From: Chitinophagales bacterium
GTDB lineage: Bacteria; Bacteroidota; Bacteroidia; Chitinophagales; Saprospiraceae
Assembly: GCA_013298845.1 (NCBI GenBank)
Contig: JAAFJN010000029.1
Coordinates: forward strand, 1 to 64,000
Length of the DNA stretch: 64,000 nt
Direction: 5' to 3'
The notes under the pieces were generated by a model. The model was not told the origin of the DNA. It searched no databases and worked only from the letters and a program-made list of their open reading frames with translations. Positions 8,663 through 17,696 of the stretch are shown one piece after another. The first letter of the stretch is position 1, and each line of letters begins with the position of its first letter. Made by a program: the position numbers and the translations under genes.

Positions 8663-9340
8663 TAAAAAGAATAGCAGCAACTGAACGTATCAGTCACTGC
8701 TATTACTCTCCGGTCAGGGCAACGGTAAAATTTTTGTTACACAGTTAATCGGTTTAATAAAAGGAGTTTAGCCGTGTACATTAGATTTTGGTTTTTTGAG
8801 TTGTTTTCAAGATCAGGTTGGAATAAACAAGTTTAATTTTTTTTCAAAAGGTAATTTGAGATTGTTCACTTGCATTTAGTGTTTTCTCAGCAATATGTAG
8901 GTTTAATTTTTCAGGTTAATTGGGGTATTTTCAAGGTTTTTCAGGGCAATTCTTCAAGGTATTAGAGGGGTATTCTCTTGATTTTCGGGGGTATTTTCAA
9001 GGTTTTTCGGGGCCATTTCCTGGCGTTTGGGGGTGCTTTCTGGTTGAATGGCGTGTTTCACGCGGTAATTTTGGGGGTCTTCATCGTAATCGGTTATTTA
9101 GCGTTATCACAAGGTTCTCCGGGGCTATTTTCATGGTATGGTTGAGTCAACCTTCATTCAGTAATTTGGGGTTATGTTTTCCGGTCTTCAATGTCTAAGT
9201 GTTGTTTTCACTCCGTGTGTTCACTTGTTTCTGATTGATGATACAAATGTACGTTCGCCCCGATACACCATACAAGTGTACCGGGGCGAAAGGTGCGTAT
9301 CGGCGGGTGAATTGTTGGGTTTGGGAGGGTGAAAAAATTC
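8663..9340. repeat. Gene-free stretch with an imperfect 66-bp G/T-rich repeat
   Basis: The string GGGTATTTTCAAGGTTTTTC occurs at about 8922-8943 and 8988-9008, 66 bases apart, amid related GGGG-TATT-TTC segments to about 9060. The open frame across it (8920-9198) is Phe/Gly-rich low complexity and reads as a by-product of the repeat. No convincing gene or structured RNA is seen in the rest. Confidence 0.5.
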
Positions 9341-12300
9341 CTACTTTACCGCATCCGCTAAAATTTGTTCCAGTTCCGTTAAAGCGTAATAACTAATGTG
9401 ATCCGTGGCGACTTCTTCAACGCGGTCGAAACCACCCGGAACCGCCTGCATACTGTTTACCCGCACGGCCATATCGTTGGGTTCGTTGCCAAAAATGGCG
9501 TAATCGGCCAAAATATACACGCCGCGTTCTTTTAAACCCGTGAGCACTTGTTTAAAGACCGATTCGTCTTCGCCCGCCGATGATTCAATAATGGAGGTAT
9601 TACCGGCCACTAACCAATACGGAATATCGCTGCTGCGTTGTCCGCCGTTGAGTTGTTGTAAAAATTCGGACTTGGGGTCCATTTGTTTTAAAGTGCGGAA
9701 TACGCTGCCGTCAATGCCTTTCCACAGTTGGCTGAGCAAACCTAAATACGGTTTTATTTTGCTAATGCCGTTTAAACCCAATGTTATCCAGCCAAATAAC
9801 CGCTCCCGGAATTCATTGACCTCCGAACCGCCGTTGGGCGTACCCAACAGGACTAATTTGGAGACCAATGACGCAGCGTCCAATTGCTCCATCATGTAAC
9901 GGGAGACCAGACCTCCCATCGAATGGGCCAATACCACGAGACTTTTGTCAGGAACGCCAGCGTTGCGCAACAATTGCAGCAATTTGCCCGCCGTTTCTTC
10001 GATGGGGGTATCCAAGTTTTCGTATTCGTAGGTCAAAATGGCCGAAAATTGCCGCCGCGTCAATTCGGATTTTTGAATAAACGCCAACGGATTGTCCAAA
10101 TCGCCAATAATCCCGTGTACCATCAGCAAAACCGGACCGGCGGCGACTTTGGCTTTAATCTCGGCGAGAGCGGCCTGATCGGCGGCGTTGTTCGGATGGC
10201 CGCGATAAACGCTCGAAATTTGGCCGCTTTCGTCCAACAACGACAAGCGGTTAATATTGGGCCGACCGGTGAGTTTGCTCCACACCAATTTTTGGAAATA
10301 CATTTTAAAGGCCGTTCCCAACGAGCGCTGGCCTTCCACTTCCTGCCCCAACGAACCCGACGTTTCCGCCGGTAACTCGTTGATACACACGCGGCCCTGT
10401 TCGTCGGTGTAACCAATGGGGTAATACACCTGATGCTCTGGGTCGTAAGCCATGGGCAAAATGGATTCGTCCACTTCCAATGCGTCGGCGGGTGTAATGA
10501 CCAGCGGCGCATCTTTCGAGATGGTGCCCTGTACGTTGGTTAATTCCACAATGCTGATATGGGTATCGGGCGAGGCTGCTACTCCACGCGCAAATACTTC
10601 GGGGCGGGTATCGGCTTCGGCCCAAAAACTGAGCGGCGGTACACCCGTTAAACCGCGTTTTTGCCCGGAATCTTTGGGTGTAATGGCTTCCACGGTGGCC
10701 GAAAAACCGCCGGGAGCCGATATGCTAAAAGCCCCAAATGATTTGGTCAAACCCTCGGTGAGTTCTTGTTTGGGTTTTGGAATGGCAATTTGGAGGGGTA
10801 TTTTTATGGTGTACCAATCGTCTTTTTGCAAAGGTTCGTCGCTGTCGAAACCCGCCGAACGGGTAATATCGAGTTGGATGCCCGATTGCTGGTATTTAGA
10901 GAGGTCAAATTGACGGGTAGAAACGAAAATAATGAGGTAGTCCTGCACTTCGGTGACCCCTACTTTGGCCCAATCTTTATCAATTGTGAGCGGAATGGCG
11001 CTGTACGATTTACCCCCGGTATTAAATTTCAAGTCCACAAAAGGAGATTCTCCGTCGCCGCCAATCTTTTGCACCCGCAATAAACCGGGATCAATGGCGC
11101 ATTTGGCATCGCAATACAAGGCACCCACCCAACACGGTTCTCCCTGCGGCGAAATCCGCACTTTGATGGCGGGTTGTTGCATTTTGCCGTTGGCTAAGGC
11201 TTTAGCGCTTACCCGAACCACTTCGGGATAAGGCAAACCGAGCGATGCAGGTTGCACCACGTTAAAACTGCTTTCGGGGATACTGTTGAGCGTATCTGGC
11301 CCAAAAGACACGCCTTCGAGGGTTTTTATATCCACTTTTACCGAGTTTCGGGGTAATTCAGTTTGTGGATTATCCAATTTTAGCACGTATTCATACCGCA
11401 GAACTTTGGCCAAATCGCCCATAAACGCTTGCGCGCTGGGCGTGCGCATAAAGAGCGGAGTCAGGCTGCCGGGACGGGTTAATACGTAACAATCGGAGCC
11501 GCTGCGGTCTTTTAATACGCTGATATTCAAACCCGCGACTTCCTTGGGTTTGGCCAAACGACCATACTGGGGTTTGTGTTCGGAAAATGCAGCGGTGATA
11601 GTTGCCCGCATCGTTTCGGGCATTTCGGGGCTGATTCCGATTTTTATTTCGGGAAATGGCATTTGGTGCACCGTGGCCATCAGGGTGAGGTTGGCCTCGT
11701 CATCGGGGGAAAAAGAACCGCTATCGAGGACGCTGTACGTACTTTCTACCCGCACAATGGGAATGATACGGCCATCATCGAGGCGCAGGGATGCCGGGCC
11801 ATAATCGGGGCTGATCCAGCCGTTAATAGTACCGGCGTTCACGCGCCATTCGCCACGTTCAAACATGACCTGATAGCGCAATTCGGGCGTTTTTAACTCG
11901 TTACGCAGAAAATAAAGGTTTTCATCGTCCATTTCGGTGCTGCCCAACTGCGGAATTTGGTTATCCACCCGGGCGCGCACCGACATTTCGGCGCGGCGGA
12001 TCAGTTCACCGTACGTGATATTCACCCCACCCTGGCGCAAGGTTTCCAAAACGCTCCAGGTAAACACCCCACGTTTGCGTTTGCGGCCGCTGGGGTCTTC
12101 AAAAAATATTTCGTAAGCGCTTTCACTGTCCCGCGCCCCGGAAATATTGATATAACGAGCGTGGCGCAAACCACCTTCGGGGTTCACCGTGGTGCGGCCG
12201 TTGAGGGGCGCGTAAAAGCAATTGCCCTTGGGATCAAAACCGTGAATGGTGGACAAAGGTGGCCCTTGCACCGCCATCCGGGACACTGGTGCCTCGTCGT

Positions 12301-12838
12301 TCATGCTGCGGGTGACGGTGCCGGAGTGACAACAGTCAATAAAAGCGAGAAAATGCACACCTTTTTGCGTCGCCGAAGGTTCTTTCCCTTCCAATGCGCT
12401 GGCAATGAGGTAGCCCAATTCTTTGTCCAACAAATCGGGAACACTCTTAATGCGGCTGTCCACGCAACAAATGGTTTGGAGCATATCGCCGGGCGCGTAC
12501 CCTTTAAATTCGGCGGGCGCGGTTACGGTCGAGCCGTGTCCGCTGTAATAAAGCAGGCAAAAATCGCCGTCCTGGGCCTGTTTAAAATGGTCAAAAGCCG
12601 CAATGATGTTTTGGCGGGTTGGTTTTTGAAAGTCAACGTTACTCAATTCGTCAATATTGCCAACATCTTCACCGTTGGGGGCGAGGAGATACAGCGGTTT
12701 CCACTCCAAATCCCCTTGGCTTTTGCACAGGTGTTGGAAATAATCGGCTACGTCTATGGCATCGTTCACGCAGCCGTTCAACGGCATGAAAGGGTAAGCG
12801 TTGATGCCGATAATAACAGAATAGAGTTTTTTTGACAT
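9341..12838 (-). CDS. Caspase-fold protease (peptidase C14) fused to a C-terminal alpha/beta hydrolase, 1165 aa
   Basis: The N-terminal 300 residues form a metacaspase-like domain: YSVIIGINAYPFMPLNGCVNDA at the start, His101 in YYSGHG and Cys170 in DCCHSG. Residues about 330-880 are a long beta-rich region not recognised. From residue 902 an alpha/beta hydrolase follows: VLLMVHG oxyanion strand, nucleophile Ser973 in AHSMGG, LLGTPNGG, a likely acid in NDMAVRVNS (Asp1121) and His1147 in TDHISYY, like triacylglycerol-lipase/PGAP1-type enzymes. No signal peptide is seen, so it is probably cytoplasmic. It lies 61 bases downstream of the methyltransferase gene on the same strand and may share its transcript. 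Protease plus esterase suggests a proteolytically controlled lipase or a self-destructive effector (inference). Confidence 0.85.
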   Translation of the reverse strand: MSKKLYSVIIGINAYPFMPLNGCVNDAIDVADYFQHLCKSQGDLEWKPLYLLAPNGEDVGNIDELSNVDFQKPTRQNIIAAFDHFKQAQDGDFCLLYYSGHGSTVTAPAEFKGYAPGDMLQTICCVDSRIKSVPDLLDKELGYLIASALEGKEPSATQKGVHFLAFIDCCHSGTVTRSMNDEAPVSRMAVQGPPLSTIHGFDPKGNCFYAPLNGRTTVNPEGGLRHARYINISGARDSESAYEIFFEDPSGRKRKRGVFTWSVLETLRQGGVNITYGELIRRAEMSVRARVDNQIPQLGSTEMDDENLYFLRNELKTPELRYQVMFERGEWRVNAGTINGWISPDYGPASLRLDDGRIIPIVRVESTYSVLDSGSFSPDDEANLTLMATVHQMPFPEIKIGISPEMPETMRATITAAFSEHKPQYGRLAKPKEVAGLNISVLKDRSGSDCYVLTRPGSLTPLFMRTPSAQAFMGDLAKVLRYEYVLKLDNPQTELPRNSVKVDIKTLEGVSFGPDTLNSIPESSFNVVQPASLGLPYPEVVRVSAKALANGKMQQPAIKVRISPQGEPCWVGALYCDAKCAIDPGLLRVQKIGGDGESPFVDLKFNTGGKSYSAIPLTIDKDWAKVGVTEVQDYLIIFVSTRQFDLSKYQQSGIQLDITRSAGFDSDEPLQKDDWYTIKIPLQIAIPKPKQELTEGLTKSFGAFSISAPGGFSATVEAITPKDSGQKRGLTGVPPLSFWAEADTRPEVFARGVAASPDTHISIVELTNVQGTISKDAPLVITPADALEVDESILPMAYDPEHQVYYPIGYTDEQGRVCINELPAETSGSLGQEVEGQRSLGTAFKMYFQKLVWSKLTGRPNINRLSLLDESGQISSVYRGHPNNAADQAALAEIKAKVAAGPVLLMVHGIIGDLDNPLAFIQKSELTRRQFSAILTYEYENLDTPIEETAGKLLQLLRNAGVPDKSLVVLAHSMGGLVSRYMMEQLDAASLVSKLVLLGTPNGGSEVNEFRERLFGWITLGLNGISKIKPYLGLLSQLWKGIDGSVFRTLKQMDPKSEFLQQLNGGQRSSDIPYWLVAGNTSIIESSAGEDESVFKQVLTGLKERGVYILADYAIFGNEPNDMAVRVNSMQAVPGGFDRVEEVATDHISYYALTELEQILADAVK

Positions 12839-12899
12839 TGTTTTTGCAGTTTTGAAGGCTGTACAGCGATGGAGTAACGTTATTGCAGCCCAACTGCGA

Positions 12900-13460
12900 T
12901 CAAACCGTGCACGTAATCACCAAAGCAGGCGGCAAATTGAGCGGAATAAAATCCGTATCAGTGTTGCCAAACACCCGGCGGTACAGTGGAATGAGCAGCG
13001 GGGAATAATGAAATTGTATAAACATGCCACCCGCCCGAAGCCAATTTCGGCACTTGGTGGTAATATCTAAGGTAAGGGCTTCGGGCAGCATCACAAATGG
13101 GATACCCGAAACGAAATAATCCACTTTTTCGACGGCATACGTTTCAAAATAACGCTCCATTTCGGTCGCTGAATCGTGGATGAGCACCAGCCGAGGTTCG
13201 TTAGCAAACGCTACTTTAAGATGTTCGATAAAAACATCGTTAATTTCAAACACAAATAACCGCGCATCGGGGCCGATCCGATCCAAAATATACTGCGTAA
13301 TCACCCCATCTCCCGGCCCCAATTCTACCACAACTTTGGTTTTTTTGGGGTCAATTTTTTGCACAATAGCCTGACACAAATAACGCGAACTACGCGCTAT
13401 ACTTCCCGTATTCCGCAGGTTGCGGATACTTTCTCTCAATAATTGAAACCGATCCGCCAC
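12900..13460 (-). CDS. SAM-dependent methyltransferase, phospholipid N-methyltransferase-like
   Basis: A class I methyltransferase of 186 residues with motif I VVELGPGDGVITQYIL (about 43-58) and acidic motif II LFVFEIND. Similarity of layout (short, GPGDG..T, later YFVSGIPF, RAGGMFIQFHYSP) points to the PmtA/rRNA-dimethylase-like group that methylates phosphatidylethanolamine or related lipids; an rRNA target is less likely because there is no C-terminal domain. The start is GTG at 13460, one base after the nadC stop, so translation is probably coupled to nadC. Confidence 0.75.
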   Translation of the reverse strand: MADRFQLLRESIRNLRNTGSIARSSRYLCQAIVQKIDPKKTKVVVELGPGDGVITQYILDRIGPDARLFVFEINDVFIEHLKVAFANEPRLVLIHDSATEMERYFETYAVEKVDYFVSGIPFVMLPEALTLDITTKCRNWLRAGGMFIQFHYSPLLIPLYRRVFGNTDTDFIPLNLPPALVITCTV

Positions 13461-13461
13461 G

Positions 13462-14322
13462 TTACTTTACAATCTTCAAACTAAGGTCAAGTGGTTGTGC
13501 AGAATGCGTCAGAGCGCCCACGGAAACATAATCAACGCCGGTATGGGCGTATTTGCGCACCGACTGGAGGGTAATCCCGCCCGATGCTTCGGTCTCAAAC
13601 TTGCGATTTACCGTCGAAACGGCTTCGGCCAGAATGGGAATTTCGAAATTATCAAACATAATACGGGTTATTCCACCGGCTTCGAGCACTTCGTGTACTT
13701 CTACCAAATTGCGCACTTCCACCGTGATATTGAGTTGGAGGTTGTGTTCTTTTTGGTATTGGTGCGCCAATTGAATCGCCTTTGTAATGCCCCCGGCGGC
13801 GTCCGAGTGGTTGTCTTTAATCATCATCCAATCGTAGAGGCCCCAGCGGTAGTTTTCGCAACCGCCAATTTTGACCGCCCATTTTTCCAAAAAACGAATC
13901 AAAGGGGTGGTTTTGCGGGTATCGAGGATTTTAACGGGCAAATCGCCCACTTCAAAAGCAAACCGGCTGGCCAGGGTGGCAATACCACTCATGCGCTGCA
14001 TGGTGTTCAGCACGAGTCGTTCGGCCTGTAAAAGAGCGCGAGTATTGGCCTCCACTTCAAAAGCCACTTGCCCGAAAAAAACATCTTCGCCGTCTCTTTT
14101 GTTGATTTTAATGGAACAAGTGGGGTCAATATATTGAAAAATGCGCTCGGCCAGTTCTACCCCGGCTAATACGCCATAATCTTTAATTTTTAAAACGGCC
14201 CGGCTACGGCTGTCCGGAGAAATGCAGGCCATTGCAGTATGGTCGCCATCGCGGATATCTTCGTACAAACCTGCTTTGATAAAATCGGTAACCTGCTGCT
14301 CTGTTATTTGTGGGAGTAACAT
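13462..14322 (-). CDS. nadC: Nicotinate-nucleotide pyrophosphorylase (quinolinate phosphoribosyltransferase)
   Basis: The protein has 286 residues, the standard NadC length (EC 2.4.2.19). It makes nicotinate mononucleotide from quinolinate and PRPP in NAD synthesis. Signatures include GDHTAMACI near the N-terminus, ERLVLNTMQRMSGIAT, the DTRKTTP phosphate/quinolinate-binding motif, KIGGCENYRWGLYD, MIKDNH and, near the end, EASGGI and VDYVSVGALTHS. It is the first gene of a probable three-gene unit with the methyltransferase and the caspase fusion. nadA and nadB are not in the window. Confidence 0.96.
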   Translation of the reverse strand: MLLPQITEQQVTDFIKAGLYEDIRDGDHTAMACISPDSRSRAVLKIKDYGVLAGVELAERIFQYIDPTCSIKINKRDGEDVFFGQVAFEVEANTRALLQAERLVLNTMQRMSGIATLASRFAFEVGDLPVKILDTRKTTPLIRFLEKWAVKIGGCENYRWGLYDWMMIKDNHSDAAGGITKAIQLAHQYQKEHNLQLNITVEVRNLVEVHEVLEAGGITRIMFDNFEIPILAEAVSTVNRKFETEASGGITLQSVRKYAHTGVDYVSVGALTHSAQPLDLSLKIVK

Positions 14323-14386
14323 GCCTGTGTGTATGGTGAGTTTTGAAAAGTTGTGAATAACAAGTTATTGCTGTCTCTTGGCGGCC

Positions 14387-14394
14387 CAAATGTA
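14387..14394 (-). promoter_or_regulatory. Bacteroidota -7 element for nadC
   Basis: TACATTTG on the minus strand, 64 bases upstream of the nadC ATG, matches TAnnTTTG. No clear -33 box is visible. Confidence 0.4.
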
Positions 14395-14546
14395 GGGACA
14401 AATGTTTATTTTTACCTGTTGATTTCGTTATTTCTTGCGTTTGCACGATATAATGTAGCAAATTTGCGCAAAATTATAAAAACGCGACCGCTCCCTTTTT
14501 GGTCAAAAATGGTTCGTTTTTACACCAAACTTTATTTTAACACACC

Positions 14547-15902
14547 ATGCACTTGTCATTTTTCAAACACAGTATCATCCCGTTTTTAAGTCTTTTTATC
14601 ACCTTTTTTGTTGGTTCAACGCCCAATTTTGCGCAAACCGCCGCTCCCGCCGCCGCCGAAAAGTATATATTTTATTGGGGCGAATTGCAGGCTAATCTCA
14701 TTGTGGAGGAAAAATACACGGGGGAAATCCGAACGACCTACAATACATTTCGCAAAACTATTTTTAGCACGCCATCCATGTGGAATGGCAAAGCACTGGT
14801 GCGCCAATTGCAGTTTCAAGTGGGCGATATACCCGTAAAAACGACCAATGCCGCCGATTCTTACAGCGCTTTTATTGTTGATTTAGACCAAAAACTGGGC
14901 CGTTCGCTCGTCAACGGGGACACCGTTCGGGTGACCAATATTTTGCTGGATGGTGGTGTCGTGGGGCAATTTAATATCATTTTGGAAGAGGCTAGAAAAC
15001 AACCTAACCAACCGCCCAATTGGAATAATTTCACGTCGTCGTACAGCGAAAACCTGAACATTATTCAATCGTTGGAATGGGGAAAATGGCTTAAAACCCA
15101 AAATAACAGCGAATTGAAGGAGTACTACACCGTCGCCGAATTTGAAGAAACCATCAAACTTTTGCCCAATCTCAAGTTCAACAACGACTCTTTGGGTCAG
15201 GATATGGTGTTATTTGTGTATTTCCGGCAGGAACAGACCGATCTGAACAGCATTAAGGTATCCCTAAAACCCGACCAATACCACCCACAAATGAAAAAAT
15301 TTATGCTGCCGTACCAGCACTTGATTCAGCCGGGCATGAGCGTTATGTTTGAATTTGCGGAACGCACCCCATCCAATACCGAAATCCGGTGGATGCTGAA
15401 TATTGTGGCCGATGACGATCCGCGCCTGCTCCTAAAACTTCCCCAAGATGCCCATAATGTACAAATTGAATGGGGCCAATTCCGGGGCAGTTATGTCAAA
15501 TACCTCAAAGGTTTTCCCGACCAAAACGGTAAAATGCGATACGCCGACCGCCCCAGCACCATGCGCCTGACGCAACAGGTCGTGAGCAGCGGTCCTTTTG
15601 CGGAGGAGGATAATTTTTCCAGAAGAAAAAACCTGGAAACCATGATCAATACCCGCCCCGTTTTGCGCGTGGATAACAAAGAAATCTGGCCATATTCGTT
15701 CACCATCCACTATTCCGGAACGGATTACGCCATCGGGGAAGCCGAATTATTGCCCAATGAACTCAAAGAAGGTTTGCTACAAATCAAGGCTGCCCAAGAC
15801 CAGCGCAACGTAGTGCGTTCGGTCACCATCAAAAATATTAAAAGCAAATCGGGGCACGAGTTCGGGCCTTTGGAGTTTCATTTGTTTATTCCGGTGTATT
15901 GA
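14547..15902 (+). CDS. Secreted hypothetical protein, 451 aa
   Basis: The N-terminus has a signal peptide (IIPFLSLFITFFVG, cleavage likely near FAQ/TAAP). The mature protein starts KYIFYWGELQANLIVEEKYTGEI and shows no catalytic motif. It appears to be two beta-rich halves: a middle segment with LKEYYTVAEFEETIKLLPN, and a C-terminal part that mentions ordered strands (VQIEWGQFRGSYVKYL, NKEIWPYSFTIHYSG). No T9SS sorting tail is present, so it is probably periplasmic or outer-membrane associated. Family not recognised. It is divergent from nadC. Confidence 0.75.
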   Translation: MHLSFFKHSIIPFLSLFITFFVGSTPNFAQTAAPAAAEKYIFYWGELQANLIVEEKYTGEIRTTYNTFRKTIFSTPSMWNGKALVRQLQFQVGDIPVKTTNAADSYSAFIVDLDQKLGRSLVNGDTVRVTNILLDGGVVGQFNIILEEARKQPNQPPNWNNFTSSYSENLNIIQSLEWGKWLKTQNNSELKEYYTVAEFEETIKLLPNLKFNNDSLGQDMVLFVYFRQEQTDLNSIKVSLKPDQYHPQMKKFMLPYQHLIQPGMSVMFEFAERTPSNTEIRWMLNIVADDDPRLLLKLPQDAHNVQIEWGQFRGSYVKYLKGFPDQNGKMRYADRPSTMRLTQQVVSSGPFAEEDNFSRRKNLETMINTRPVLRVDNKEIWPYSFTIHYSGTDYAIGEAELLPNELKEGLLQIKAAQDQRNVVRSVTIKNIKSKSGHEFGPLEFHLFIPVY

Positions 15903-15949
15903 TTTTGAAAACAGAAGACTTTAGACGAAAGACCTCAGACTTTTAGAAT

Positions 15950-16136
15950 GCCCGTCGTAGAGTGCTTTTACCACTAAGGGCGTAAGAAAATGTAAGAAAC
16001 ACTAAGCGTAGTGAAAAGTGTAGAGTGAAAAGTGAAAAATATTTTTCTTTAAAACCTTTAAAATGAGCACTCTACGCTTAGTGAATCTTAGTGTATCCTT
16101 ACTTTCTTAGTGGTGAAAGAACACCCTACGACGGGC
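15950..16136. repeat. Long imperfect inverted repeat
   Basis: Outer arms are GCCCGTCGTAG (15950-15960) and CTACGACGGGC (16126-16136). Inner arms hold ACCACTAAG.../...CTTAGTGGT and ACACTAAGCGTAG/CTACGCTTAGTG. GAGTGAAAAGTGAAAA lies near the centre. It sits between convergent genes and could form a cruciform or act as a bidirectional terminator. Flanking AGACTTTAGAC-type motifs (15911-15940 and 16243-16276) recur near 57980. Confidence 0.7.
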
Positions 16137-16147
16137 AAAATAGTGGC

Positions 16148-16195
16148 ATAAATCTGCCAAATCTGATAGATTTTGCAGATTGGCACGCCCGCAAT
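16148..16195. repeat. Dispersed hairpin element (CTGCCAAATCT family)
   Basis: AATCTGCCAAATCT-GAT-AGATTTTGCAGATT followed by GGCACGCCCGC. It is the same element as in modules 6898-6952 and 7929-7984 and at 40252-40290. Confidence 0.75.
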
Positions 16196-16279
16196 AGTGA
16201 GATAATTCAACCCTAATACGCGTAATCTACGAGGGCACAAATGTCTTTTGTCTAAGGTCTTTTGTCTAAGGTCTTCCCT

Positions 16280-17128
16280 CTAATACTTCACCTTCATTTT
16301 TTTCTTGGGCCGGTTGCGGTCGTAGAGTACGACCTCGTAGTTACCGGGCGGGAGTTTGGTGGTTTTAAAAAAGAAGGAATATTTGCCTTGGCCGGGCGGA
16401 TGCGGGTATTGATCAAAAATAGTACGCACGGTATCGCCTTTTTCGTTCAGCACCAACACCGAAATGAGGGTGGAATCGTTGGTGTGGTAAATAAAATCAC
16501 CTTCTACGGAAAGCGGTTCGCGGGTCATAACCGGACGTGGCCGGGCCACCCGGCGGGGCGGCGGCGGGGCCGTTGGTCGGGCGTAATTCACCTTGTATTC
16601 GGGTTTGGAGATATTTAACAACTGGCAGGCGGTACTGAGCAAACCCGGGTGGCGCAAACCGGCGGGATTCATACTATCGGTCATGCACCAAATGGCCAAT
16701 TGCGCCTCTTCGTGTGCCCATAGTTTTTGACCGGCGATGTATTCGGCCATTTTCAGGGTGTTTCCCTGCGCCATTTTCCCCAATTGATAGGCCATTTCTT
16801 TGATGGGGGAACCATGGGAGGCTTCGGCACAAACGCCGTTCAAACGGATGAATTGCTTTTTGGCTTTTAGGGCAAATTCTTCGCTTTTTAGCACAATAAT
16901 GTCCTGATAAGCACTGTCGGCGCACTCAAAAATGTGCCCGGCGGGGATTTGTATCCGAATGGGATCGTCGGTGAGGCGTTCAAAATGCACCGAAATGCAC
17001 TGGCCGGAGTGCCCACCCTGGCTTTTGACCGATACCAAAATTTTACCCTCGGCAAGTGCTTGGGTGAAAAGTTGGGCTTGTGCAAACAGGGCATTGGGTA
17101 AAAACAAAAAAAAGAGTAAAAATCGCAT
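16280..17128 (-). CDS. Secreted hypothetical protein with a Pro-rich linker, 282 aa
   Basis: Starting at the ATG at 17128 gives a clean signal peptide (MRFLLFFLFLPNALFAQ). The first 170 residues include the helical KEMAYQLGKMAQGNTLKMAE and the Cys/Trp-rich AIWCMTDSMNPAG. A Pro/Arg linker (PPPPRRVARPRP, about 200) leads to a C-terminal beta-sandwich of about 80 residues (ISVLVLNEKGDTVRTIF, LPPGNYEVVLYD) like bacterial FlgD/Ig-type add-on domains. It is probably a cell-envelope protein; function unknown. A 51-bp minisatellite sits directly upstream. Confidence 0.7.
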   Translation of the reverse strand: MRFLLFFLFLPNALFAQAQLFTQALAEGKILVSVKSQGGHSGQCISVHFERLTDDPIRIQIPAGHIFECADSAYQDIIVLKSEEFALKAKKQFIRLNGVCAEASHGSPIKEMAYQLGKMAQGNTLKMAEYIAGQKLWAHEEAQLAIWCMTDSMNPAGLRHPGLLSTACQLLNISKPEYKVNYARPTAPPPPRRVARPRPVMTREPLSVEGDFIYHTNDSTLISVLVLNEKGDTVRTIFDQYPHPPGQGKYSFFFKTTKLPPGNYEVVLYDRNRPKKKMKVKY

Positions 17129-17138
17129 GTAAACCATT

Positions 17139-17254
17139 TATTTCCAAATATAAAACTCTATTTGGAAATAACGTACAATTCAAACCACTTATTTCCAAAT
17201 ATAAACCCATACCTGGAAATAACGCTCTTTTTTTACCACTTATTTCCAAATATA
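17139..17254. repeat. 51-bp tandem minisatellite with internal hairpins
   Basis: TATTTCCAAATATA starts at 17139, 17190 and 17241, exactly 51 bases apart. Each of the first two copies is followed by its inverse partner (TATTTGGAAATA at 17159-17170; CTGGAAATA at 17213-17221), giving an 11-bp stem in the first unit. It lies in the upstream region of the 282-aa secreted protein gene. Confidence 0.8.
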
Positions 17255-17357
17255 GCCGCGCAAGCACCCAAAAAAGCACAAAAAAAGGGGTACGACACCC
17301 GACCAAATGCCGGATATAGTACCCCAAAAGGAATGAGGTTACGTTTTGTTAGATGAA

Positions 17358-17696
17358 CTAACGTTCGATCCCAATTACTTCCACAAACTTGGCTTCGGTG
17401 AAAAACCGGGTTTGTTGTTCGGAAGTGATATTATCGGAATAATACTTCCCGTCGCAGGAAATAGGATTAACGATAATATCCACGCAAGGTGAATTAAGAC
17501 CAAAATAAAGAACGCCATTAAGTTGATACACATTCAATGTGAGTTTGCATCCTGCATCCCCACCGGGAAAAGGATTCATATCAAAACGTTCTAGCATGTC
17601 ACGATAGCACTCGTTATCCGGGAGTTCAGCATCTGATTTACACGTCTGAGACACGAATAGAAATAGTGCAATGATCGAAGATAAAATGTATTTCAT
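17358..17696 (-). CDS. Small putative lipoprotein, 112 aa
   Basis: The N-terminal hydrophobic stretch ILSSIIALFLFVSQTC places a cysteine where a lipobox Cys is expected (FVSQTC). The mature part has five further cysteines (NECYRD, DAGCKL, SPCVD, ISCDG), suggesting disulfides in the periplasm. It ends TEAKFVEVIGIER. Family not recognised. It is a single gene, with a 227-base gap on its upstream side in which nothing is seen. Confidence 0.6.
   Translation of the reverse strand: MKYILSSIIALFLFVSQTCKSDAELPDNECYRDMLERFDMNPFPGGDAGCKLTLNVYQLNGVLYFGLNSPCVDIIVNPISCDGKYYSDNITSEQQTRFFTEAKFVEVIGIER

Noticed and set aside
8920-9198. 92-codon Phe/Gly-rich frame
   Set aside because: It mirrors a DNA repeat rather than a protein; low complexity.
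11957-12835. Plus-strand frame of 292 codons inside the caspase-hydrolase gene
   Set aside because: Covered by a clearly coding gene on the other strand with intact catalytic motifs.
17139-17254. CRISPR-like array
   Set aside because: The interval between repeats is itself repeated, units are palindromic and only three exist; no cas genes are nearby.
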